This document shows, one piece after another, positions 17,019 through 25,323 of a stretch of DNA of 64,000 bases. Both the position numbers and the translations under genes were made by a program. Position 1 is the first letter of the stretch; each line of letters starts with the position of its first letter. The DNA comes from Schizochytrium sp. TIO01 (lineage: Eukaryota > Sar > Bigyra > Thraustochytrida > Thraustochytriidae), in contig SMSO01000014.1 in NCBI GenBank assembly GCA_004764695.1, forward strand, positions 6,190,029 through 6,254,028. Direction: 5' to 3'. The notes below the pieces were generated by a model, which was given only the letters and a program-made list of their open reading frames with translations, was not told the origin of the DNA and made no database searches.

Positions 17019-19085
17019 ATGCGTAGATTTACAACTACTTTGAGACAAGCCGCGAGGGGGATGATCAGTTCCCGCAACGATCCTAGTGCCCAATTTAGAC
17101 CTGTGCAACCTTTTCAAGAGCTGGCTTTGAGAACCATCGATGAGAATAAAACACAGATCGCGGAGGCATCCGAAGAGCTAAAAAGGTCAGGTACACGACT
17201 GGATGAGCTTTATGCTGATCGAAGAGCATTTATGAACAAAATTAGTGAATTAGAAAGCTCGTTTAGCAGCCAAGTGTCAGAAGAAGATGCTGTTTTTATT
17301 AGAGCGCATGTATCAACCCTTGGTGATGATGTGTCAGACGAAGAGGTTGATCGGCACGTTGCACAACTAGAACGTAACGAAAAGCGGCAATTCAAGTCGG
17401 CGATGCGAATCTTTAAAGATATCTATGAGGAAAAAAGTTTCCTAAAGCATATTCTCGATGATATATCTGACGAAAAAAGCTATCGGGATAAACTTTTTGA
17501 TGAAAGGAGCAAACTTCTAAAGATTAATAATGGGCTGCTGGACTCTATGAACGAAAGAATATCCCCCGCTCCTGTTATCGATGCCTTAAGCACGGAATGT
17601 CCAGTCTTGGATCAAAGCGATCCAGGCCAGTCCAATCCAACAGATCTTTCTAACATGAAGAACTACTATGCAACACCTGTGAAAGTACGTAATTTGCCTA
17701 TAAGTTCATTCGTGAGCTATTGCGCGGCAAAGCATTACATTGAGCGCCTCGAAAGGACCCATACAACCCACAACGTGGAGAAAATGATGAAAATTCTAAA
17801 AACTCGTAGATTAGGTGCCGAGGCGTCGATTACCGCACCATTCAGTGACATGTTCAGTATAGTTGAACAAACCTTAAAAGAGGAAGAGAGTCTTGATCTC
17901 CCCAAGGATATCGTTCTTCTTATCGGTAACACGAGACATATTGTAGGCAATCCAGACTTTGGTATACTTTGTCGTAATCACGATCCAGATGCTGAAGAGG
18001 TACCAGTGATTGTTGGCGAATTCAAAGGTCTTGGTTATCAATTCGACGATCTCGCTGAGCACTATTGTGACGCAGGATGTCAAGATGAAGCTTGTGAGTC
18101 GCAGCGGCATACAAGAGACTCAATTATTCGCCAGTTGTACAATTACATGGTACGAAACGGTGTCTTTGTTGGCATCTACACCAACTATAAGCAGACGTTT
18201 GGGTTATACAGAGACTGTTCAGGAAATTTGCTGACCTCTGAGCCAATTTCAGAAAACACCGAGGGGAATATAGAGCAGGGTCAGGTCAGCGTACTACAGT
18301 TTCTTGCACTCAGTATTATGATTGCCTACGATGGTGCGGTACCCGAATTCGAAGGTAGCGGTATAGATGGTTTGCTTATACCCTGTCCAGACGGTCATCA
18401 AGGTGGTCCTTGTCAAGGTCACACAAAGCTACCAGAGGCTTGCAATGCGAAAAATGACCGCAAAATAAATAAACATGAAACTTATAATTCTCCACCGGAC
18501 GATAGCTTCATCGGTTTACACCTGACTTCAGATGGAGAGCCATTATACTTCATTGATCTACACGATCGGGAGCATCTAGTACCTGGGTCCACAGGTCAAG
18601 TGGTGCGTGCTCGGATGCCGCTGAAGTCAGGCGAAGTGGACACCGTGTTGAAGATGTTGGACACGTTTAAGGAGCAAGAGAAGATACCTGAACTTAAACA
18701 TGAAGCTTCAATCTACAGGGAACTTGCCTCGCTACAGGGCGAATGCATCCCGGAGTTTGTCGATATTGGTTACTTTAGGGAGGGTTTTCTATACGCTCTT
18801 GGCACTGTCTATTCAGGTGAGAATGTTTCGAGTGAGGCAACTTTCAGTAACGAGTTCGTGGACAAGGCCGTTGAGTCTCTAGTCAAAATCCACGACCATG
18901 GTGTTTTACACGGCGATTTGAGCAAGAACAATATTCTTCGTCACAAAGAAACAGGAGAACCTATGTTCATCGACTTTGCCTTATCCGAGCGTGCTGATAC
19001 TATGAGTTCAGATGACTTCGAGAAGTCTAGGGAAGCGGAGTGCAAGCAACTTCGAAACATGCTGGCTAAATCTAGTAACTTATAA
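17019..19085 (+). CDS. PD-(D/E)XK nuclease-like plus protein kinase fusion, Crinkler-like
   Basis: A 688-residue protein in three parts. Residues ~25-190 are charged and coiled-coil-like. The middle has a restriction-endonuclease-fold signature: NPDFGI (PD at 312-313), then VIVGEFKG (E334, K336), with a later IIRQLYNYM helix. The C-terminal ~170 residues are a divergent protein kinase: GSTGQVVRARM loop, VLKML with likely ATP-binding K545, HGDLSKNN catalytic loop (H631, D633, N638) and IDFALSE, where DFG is DFA. Nuclease-kinase fusions of this order are known among Crinkler (CRN)-type effectors and FunK1-like proteins of oomycetes, fungi and protists. I see no LxLFLAK-type header and no signal peptide. 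It may act in the nucleus of the same cell or of another. Activity is inferred only. Confidence 0.65.
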   Translation: MRRFTTTLRQAARGMISSRNDPSAQFRPVQPFQELALRTIDENKTQIAEASEELKRSGTRLDELYADRRAFMNKISELESSFSSQVSEEDAVFIRAHVSTLGDDVSDEEVDRHVAQLERNEKRQFKSAMRIFKDIYEEKSFLKHILDDISDEKSYRDKLFDERSKLLKINNGLLDSMNERISPAPVIDALSTECPVLDQSDPGQSNPTDLSNMKNYYATPVKVRNLPISSFVSYCAAKHYIERLERTHTTHNVEKMMKILKTRRLGAEASITAPFSDMFSIVEQTLKEEESLDLPKDIVLLIGNTRHIVGNPDFGILCRNHDPDAEEVPVIVGEFKGLGYQFDDLAEHYCDAGCQDEACESQRHTRDSIIRQLYNYMVRNGVFVGIYTNYKQTFGLYRDCSGNLLTSEPISENTEGNIEQGQVSVLQFLALSIMIAYDGAVPEFEGSGIDGLLIPCPDGHQGGPCQGHTKLPEACNAKNDRKINKHETYNSPPDDSFIGLHLTSDGEPLYFIDLHDREHLVPGSTGQVVRARMPLKSGEVDTVLKMLDTFKEQEKIPELKHEASIYRELASLQGECIPEFVDIGYFREGFLYALGTVYSGENVSSEATFSNEFVDKAVESLVKIHDHGVLHGDLSKNNILRHKETGEPMFIDFALSERADTMSSDDFEKSREAECKQLRNMLAKSSNL

Positions 19086-19132
19086 CATAGGTAGGTATGA
19101 AGAATCTAGATACATAAACAAAAGAACTCAAT

Positions 19133-19864
19133 TTAGTTCATGTTTACTTCTTTTAATTCGAAGTCGACGACGAGCCTTGGAAGAATTACTTCATAACGTA
19201 GATTCACATAAACGGGTTTGTGCGGCCCATCAAAACCATTCATAAAGAATACCGGGTTCTCATAAGCCTTCGTTTGGATTGATGCGAGGTGGCTGGCTAA
19301 ATTTTGAGCTTTGACTAAAACGCTATATTGAACAACCTGATTGGTTCTACCAGGCTTCGATAGTTGCTTAATAAAGGCAAACTTGATGTGTCTCGAAAAC
19401 TTTAGACTAAGTGCTTTGGGGTCAATAATGTTATCTTGTAAACCAAAGAAGTTACTCGAGTTCGCACGATGATTCCCAATAGCACTATAAACCGTGAGTT
19501 GAATCAAATCACCAGAAGCATCATTCTTGTGACACTCATAACGAGTAGATTGTACGTAATTTGTAATTACACGAATACGCGGAATAATTAAGCGATGGCT
19601 CTGTACGGGCGACATATGTGTTCTAAAATAGTACACATTTTCAAGTTCTAAACCCGAGGTAATGTTTTTCCATGCTTTGGATCTGGGGATGACATCAACC
19701 ATCACATGCTTGTTCGTCCCCCAGTTCATTTGAATATGATGCGCGTGATATATCTTATTCAAGATTTGAAGCCATTCATCTGGTTCATCCGAAAGCTCAT
19801 TCTTAATCGCACCCAAAGCGGATGCTAACTTATCCGATGAATTCACTACGCAACTAAAGTACAT
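19133..19864 (-). CDS. Hypothetical 243-residue protein
   Basis: I do not recognise this protein. It has an ATG start and no signal peptide or membrane segment. The first ~70 residues are helical and mixed (KLASALGAIKNELSDEPDEW). From about residue 90 on, the sequence alternates in a beta-strand fashion (SHRLIIPRIRVITNYVQS; LRYEVILPRLVVDFELKEV). It is convergent with the nuclease-kinase gene, with 47 bp between stops, and shares the AT-rich composition of the island. A structural or binding role is possible, but nothing in the sequence proves it. Confidence 0.5.
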   Translation of the reverse strand: MYFSCVVNSSDKLASALGAIKNELSDEPDEWLQILNKIYHAHHIQMNWGTNKHVMVDVIPRSKAWKNITSGLELENVYYFRTHMSPVQSHRLIIPRIRVITNYVQSTRYECHKNDASGDLIQLTVYSAIGNHRANSSNFFGLQDNIIDPKALSLKFSRHIKFAFIKQLSKPGRTNQVVQYSVLVKAQNLASHLASIQTKAYENPVFFMNGFDGPHKPVYVNLRYEVILPRLVVDFELKEVNMN

Positions 19865-20121
19865 AAACCCGTAAAGATATTACTGATCCATTTAGTAACC
19901 AGATATGAGTGCTACTCAAGGTGGTCATGAGCTCTTTTGAACTAGATGATCCTACAAAAATAGTGGAAGAGCAATCAATCCCTTTTAAGTAAGATATTGA
20001 CTGCAAAGGATCAGTGTCTGCAACACAAAGACATTTTTTCTAGATTTTATAAATTAATGTTTGTGCAGAACATATGATGAGTTCATCTAAAGTATGTTAT
20101 CTACAAGCATGCGTTCATTGA

Positions 20122-20916
20122 TTAGTTTGCTTCAAGTTGCGGCACGGTTTCGGGTTTCTTGCTATCCTGGTTTGGGCTGCGAAACATTGTAACAATATTG
20201 GGAGTTTGCGCAACACCAAGGCCTGCGGTGATTGCACTGCCTAGCACGACGAGTGCATTTCGCACGCTGGCAATGATTTTGGCCGCCAGGTCGAATGGAT
20301 TTGATTTGGCGCCAGAAAAGAAGGCAGCAATTTGAGCCATACTGTTGGCTCCGCAAATTTGGCCTTGCAACTCAGGAATCTGAAAATATTGTGCTTCCAT
20401 GAAAATATCACGCAAAGCCTTGGGGTCCTTGGTGGGCAGTTGTACATGGGACTTGAAGATGTCTGATTTTTCCCCAATCACCTTGCGCAGTGCATACTGC
20501 TCGTGGCTGAGACCTTCTGCTTGGTTCCGCAAATGGTTGAGGATAAGCCCAAAGTAGGTTGGATCGCGGTCTACAAAGACCTTTTCGCCAACTACCTCAG
20601 AATTCCTCTCAGCACGGACAACATAGGCTGCTAGTACCGGATTAAGTGCAATCGTAGATCGCAAAGTGCGAAAGTCCTTGCCTCCAACATCTAGCACGAT
20701 AACACCATCTCCAGCACCATGTCTCTCTACATATGCAAGAGGGTTCTCAACCGTCTTGATATTTGCTGGAATTTCGATTGCCCCGGACTCAGCCGAGGAA
20801 AACATTCGCATTTGTTGTTTGAAGCTTTGTATGCGATTTACAGAGTTGCGCAAAAGTGCTACCACGCCCAGGGTCGGGGTTTTGATCCTCATACTGGCAT
20901 TCATGAATTGGAGCAT
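20122..20916 (-). CDS. KCTD-type BTB/POZ domain protein
   Basis: From ATG 20916 (the first real ATG; the frame is open upstream) this encodes 264 residues. A T1/K-tetra BTB domain is clear: VIVLDVGGKDFRTLRSTIA, then FVDRDPTYFGLILNHLRN. Such domains form tetramers or pentamers and often serve as Cullin-3 adaptors or in channel assembly. An aromatic/acidic helix follows (DIFMEAQYFQIPELQGQIC), and the C-terminal part has a moderately hydrophobic stretch (NALVVLGSAITAGLGVAQ) that could associate with membrane. It is intact and more GC-rich than the genes to its left, so it may be an ordinary host gene that interrupts the accessory region. Confidence 0.75.
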   Translation of the reverse strand: MLQFMNASMRIKTPTLGVVALLRNSVNRIQSFKQQMRMFSSAESGAIEIPANIKTVENPLAYVERHGAGDGVIVLDVGGKDFRTLRSTIALNPVLAAYVVRAERNSEVVGEKVFVDRDPTYFGLILNHLRNQAEGLSHEQYALRKVIGEKSDIFKSHVQLPTKDPKALRDIFMEAQYFQIPELQGQICGANSMAQIAAFFSGAKSNPFDLAAKIIASVRNALVVLGSAITAGLGVAQTPNIVTMFRSPNQDSKKPETVPQLEAN

Positions 20917-21511
20917 TTTCCCACTATCCGTTTCCTTCTTTCTCACACGTTGCTTGAAATGTTCCGCAAATAGAAATCTTGCAACCTCTATAAGCACAAA
21001 AACTTCTTTATCTTTCACTCGTATTGCTACCCTGTAACCCTCTCTCCTTTGCACCAGTTATAGCCAAGCTCAAGTCAACGAAGTTCGCTGGCCTAATCTT
21101 GCGAATTCTACCCCGCACTAGGATGCTCTCCCAGGCAAGGTCTCAACGATGTTTAGGTCTTGCGATGGTAGCAAGCTTCGAAATCCGCCGCTTTTTGCCA
21201 ACGCACAGCCCAGCCTAGCGGCCTCTTTGTTGCTTGAACTGTTCCCGCACAAATGAATTTGCAGTTTGATCTATCTTCTTTTTGAGACTTCGAAGAATTC
21301 CTGTTTTCCTGCTTGATCACAATTAAAGCAGCCATCCTTATGATTTTCCTTATCCACTCCTAATGGTCACTTTGTTTAAGCTATTTATTTACTATTACCC
21401 AGCCAATAGACGAATGAGGTGGCGACTTTAGGATTTTGATCATCTGTTCTCCCAAACTCTTGATTTGCTTCAAATCAAATTCCAGTAATTCGTAAGCAGC
21501 CGTCTCCTTCC
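20917..21511. other. Intergenic upstream of KCTD gene
   Basis: The KCTD reading frame stays open for about 46 codons upstream of its ATG without another ATG. Beyond that I see no gene. Likely promoter of the KCTD gene plus the 3' flank of the decayed gene to its right. Confidence 0.35.
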
Positions 21512-22294
21512 TCAAAACCTCAGCAAAATATTTTGGGGGCTGGAATTGAATCTTAGTTTTGAGCGTATTGTCGAGTTCTCTGCTTGCTTTTGGAAAAGAC
21601 TTGGGATTGTTGATGCATAGTAAAAGTACTCTAGACGATTGTGGTTCCGTACCCGAGCCTCATTGAAAGCTTCTGCAGCCCATGCGGGACTTTTCAACCA
21701 CAATTGGCTGAGACGTTGGCTAACCTCTGTCACAATCCCGTGGCGTGGGGTCAAGGTCAGGCCAAAGCGTATCCGTACGTCTGCAGGGCACAAACGAAGA
21801 ACAACTTCACTTGTGTTACGAAATTCTTCATTGCACCTTTTACATTCATACTTTTGAGCTACGAGAAACCAATTTCCAGTCGCACTAGCAATCTCTCGGT
21901 AATTTGGTGCCCAGAAGCCATCGTCACCAGAGACGCTGACAAGAGGTTCACCCAAATGCGCTCTTTAGTTGCAGTATGGACATGGCATGCGACTCTTCAT
22001 CGACGCATACATTTTTGCTGGATGCCATAACCCAACGCTGCGCTGGTGAAAGTACTCTGGTGCAATTTGTTGATCTCTTTTTACTTTCGGCAGTTTGGGT
22101 TTCTGGAGCCAAGTGATTGTCCCATCAGGAACAATGTCATGCAGGGACTGGCATGTTTTGATGTCCACATTATCAAGTGTATCTTTGCAGCTGTCTATAA
22201 ATTTTTGTTGGATTAAGGTGATCGTAGTCTCGCGTTTCTCCTCATCTACATTAGCGCTCTCATTTTTAAGCCTTCCAGATCCGTTCTGATATCC
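21512..22294 (-). pseudogene. Decayed Cys-rich transposon-associated-type gene
   Basis: A single minus-strand frame runs from about 22294 to 21512 but has no ATG at its upstream end and is cut by a TAA at 21965-21967. The visible pattern is LWHPAKMY, then SRMPCPYC, then (after the stop) a YECKRCNEEF knuckle and LTPRHGIVTEV. This W-H-P / CPxC / YxCxxC / LTxRxGI layout is what I recall from a Cys-rich domain of unknown function expanded in fungal and protist genomes and often linked to transposons (I believe DUF6729). That family name is from memory and should be checked. No catalytic part is visible. I read it as a dead fragment. Confidence 0.45.
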
Positions 22295-22965
22295 TCATGA
22301 CTCAAGGATTCCTGGTAATTGTCCCCGGGAGTGGCTGTCGCCTGGCGAAGCTTGCAACGTGATGAAAATTGCATCATTTTCGTGTTTGATGTTTACCTCG
22401 TTGTTGAGTCTCGCTACCTCAGAGTATCATATAATATGCCTATCTGAACATTTCCAAGTCTCTTTGCACATGTATTCGAGCCCAAGGAATACTAGCTTAT
22501 CACCATACAAGTCCGGTATTAAATTGCGTCAGTGAAACTTACCCATAGTAATAGTTGAGGTGGATTAACCATTTTACCGGAAACATGTAATATCCTTGTA
22601 AGGAGACCCAGTAGTGATACACTCAACTATTCTCAGTGGCTTTAGAGGAAGATCACCACTGAGTGTTCTTGCTAAAACCAGTAACAAAGTTCATAAAGAG
22701 TTTAAAATTGAAAGCTAAATGTCATGTCAAGTCCCACAGTTAAAGCCATATATCCTATAAAATGCATATCAAAAAACTCGCCAACACAATATTTTTGTGA
22801 GGAAAAGTAGAATTTCCCCCCATATTTTCGCCTGTTCTCTCCTATGTTCTCTCCCCCCCCGCGAGTTCTTTTTTTGAGCTCATATAATATATATATACAC
22901 ATGCGTGTAGTGCCAAAATCCCAATTATTATTTTTTAATAATAGGGTAATAACCTAATTTTGTTG
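22295..22965. other. Intergenic between decayed genes
   Basis: No gene seen. Contains a TATTTTCGCCT box near 22823 like those in the 16.4-16.9 kb repeats, and a short C-run near 22852-22860. Confidence 0.35.
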
Positions 22966-23619
22966 ATGATGAACCTAGCGTACTTGCGCGCGCGCTTTGT
23001 GGCGAGTGCGTTAGAGATGGAGTCCTCGCGCCCGACCTCGGCGAAGGCCGATGCGCTGGGGCGTGCGTTGGACTTTGCGCGGTCGCACCAGGGCGGTCTA
23101 ACGATTGCGTTCATCCAAACGATCAACGAAAAAGTTATACCTTCTTGACACAATAAGAAAGGATTGAGGACTCAAGTAGCCTTCACTCGAAGACTTACTT
23201 CTCAAGGCGAACTTTCGAAGGATATTATTGTTTATTGTTTGCCACACGAAATCCACGCCAAGATTGAAAGTTTGATTCAAGGACTAGCCATGGGGTCCAT
23301 CGAGAGTATTGCTAGGTTTTATGCCACTTTCCTTGACATTCATCCCTTCGCCAATGGTAATGGCAGGACTATGCGTGTGCTCTTCGCCTGGATCCTCGAA
23401 CGCAGCGGCCTGGCGCCGCCATGCACTGACTTGGTCCATCCTTACGTCCTCAAGTTTTCACCCGACGACCTCGCGTGCCACGCCAATTTGCAACTATTTC
23501 CCAAGCGTCTTTACTTGATGACACTTCAACAAGAACGCAAGAGGTCAAGTCACCACATCCCTACCTTTGTAGAGTATGTCAAAGCTTCTTTGGAAACAAA
23601 TTCATTAGAATTTAGTTAA
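22966..23619 (+). pseudogene. Fic-domain protein gene with in-frame stop
   Basis: Fic domains transfer AMP or other phosphate-containing groups to hydroxyl side chains. One frame runs from ATG 22966 to 23619, broken by a single TGA at 23146-23148. The upstream piece contains FVASALEMESS, aligning with the inhibitory-helix region (SxxxEGN type) but degenerate. Immediately after the stop come GLRTQVAF (the conserved GxxRT segment) and HEIHAKIESLIQGL. The core motif HPFANGNGRTMR follows at about residues 126-137. In the canonical HPFx(D/E)GNGRxxR the fifth residue is acidic; here it is Asn, which should weaken metal binding. So the gene is broken and also carries an altered active site. A spliced intron is an alternative, but I found no good in-frame donor/acceptor pair around the stop. 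Confidence 0.6.
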
Positions 23620-23635
23620 TGTCGATGTAGTCTTA

Positions 23636-24818
23636 TTAAACGTTGTGTCTTTTTATATGACTATATATCGCGGAGGGACGGGTTGCATGAAAACCACTCA
23701 TACCACACGCATAGCGAGTTTTCCCAACATTGAAAATGTCAATACCCTCGTATTGCTCTTTAAAAGAGATTACCCTGAGAAGAGTACCTTGATATGGACA
23801 CATTGTGTGTTGGAAAGCGCTGTAGTCCGCCGCGGGGGTGCCGCAGCGATCAATCTTTGCGTTTTCCACCCGCCACTTCTCCAGTTCCAGTTCACCTACC
23901 GGATCATTAGGAAAAACATTAGAGGCTTGGTTGGGTAATTTGCTTAGATCCCAATGTTTTGAAACATGATTTCTCATCCAGGACCTTGCATTGCATTGGT
24001 CTCCACACATTCCACACACATAACGACCAAAGCTCATAAAAACGTTAATACCCATAATTTTCCTGCAGAAATCATCCACCGCCAGGAGAAATCCACGGAA
24101 AGGATGTTTTGTTGGATGAACGAACGTGTAGTCCACATCGGGAGCGTGCTTCTTCTTTTTCTTCAACTGCTCAACAGTATCCTGCCGCCAATTGTACAAT
24201 TCAAGCTAGCGGGTTCGGTCGAAATGAAATGAAATGTCTTCGAGATCGGTACTTGTCTGTCTATTCTCTAGGGGACATGTGTATTCGCATGATCTGTACA
24301 ATGAGTTTGGTCCATGCCATGTCACCCACACATACCACAGACGTACCTGCCATCAATGTTCTTGAAAAGGTTAATGTCACCAATTTGAGCAAAGAAGGAA
24401 ACACTTTTATCGGGAAGCGGCTTTATCGGCTTACTTGAAGTGTAAACACATGACCTATAGTCCGTGTGCGGGGCGTTGCGAAAGCGCGCACGAAGGTCCT
24501 CCCGCCACCTCTGAAGAGCCTGTTCATCATTCCTGTCATAAGCAGATGTACTTCGATCAGCCGGATTGTATTTTTTTCATGAATAAGGACATGGGCCCTT
24601 AGGTCTACCATTCTAGATGATTGAAAGCCACACAAGCCCCACACGTGCAAATTAGGATTCTCCAGCTTGAATATACTTATACCGTAGTCCCCCTCATCAC
24701 ACTCATATTTATTTACCTTCAATAAAGGACCCGTGTACACATCCCTCAGACTAGACCGATAAAACTTGCTATAGTCAATCTGTGGACTCTTCTTCAGGAT
24801 ATTGTTACCAATTCTCTA
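23636..24818 (-). pseudogene. Decayed gene of tandem zinc-finger-like modules
   Basis: At least four copies of a ~75-residue module lie in three reading frames with stops and frameshifts between them and no ATG. The module reads roughly: basic run, DYSxF, a PYxGxLLxV segment, GIxIF, RYxCGMCG, then a His pair. Examples are HPFRGFLLAV with GRYVCGMCG and NHVSKH (24130-23990), PYQGTLLRV with TRYACGMSG and SHIKRH (23800-23640), YTGPLLKV with LHVWGLCG and AHVLIH (24740-24570), and GRYVCGMCG followed at once by TGA at 24322-24324. The third module has a complete C2H2-like spacing (C-x2-C-x12-H-x3-H); the others have lost ligands. The original protein was probably a nucleic-acid or protein-binding array. 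Nothing here suggests it is still made. Confidence 0.55.
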
Positions 24819-25323
24819 AGTCACCGGGGACCTGGTCCTGCTGCTACCCGGGAACGTAGTAACGATGACACTAGACATTTTCTGCTCGCCATCGTTTCAT
24901 GACGGCCCCTATCAGTTCATATGTGTATATATACTAAAATAAAAAAGGACCTTTGTTTCTTTAATTAGCTAGAGCAAGCTGTTCCGCACTCGTCAGCCGT
25001 GACGCTGTCGCCGCAACAGTTGTGTCTCGGCTGCCTACAATGATTGGAACCTACTTGTGAAGTTGTTCGCGTTCTCAATATTCTTATTGTTCTTTATGAT
25101 CCTATTGTTCCATATGTTCTAATATTTCAATGACTCTGAAATCGTCATCGTCGTCGTCGCAGTCGTCTTCTTCTGCTGGTTGGGCAGTTCCGGTTCATCT
25201 TGCTTTGCTGGCGGGCTGCTGGCGCAAATAGCAAGACCTGAACGACCTTTCAGTTTTGTTTGTCTTCCCCGTCTGCAAGGCGTGAGGAGCTTTGGTGCGG
25301 AGTGGATCGGTAGATTGAGCGCA
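24819..25323. other. Intergenic, right border of accessory region
   Basis: No gene seen on either strand. Composition rises in GC toward 25.3 kb, where ordinary host genes resume. The frame of the next gene is open upstream of its ATG but has no earlier ATG. Confidence 0.35.

Noticed and set aside
7156-19864. Definite assignment of the island to a known virus group
   Set aside because: No capsid, DNA polymerase, packaging ATPase, integrase or primase-helicase signature was seen; compactness and membrane proteins alone are not enough.
7156-24818. Use of a variant genetic code in the accessory region
   Set aside because: All three stop codons interrupt frames, and all three terminate intact genes in the same window, so no single reassignment explains the breaks.
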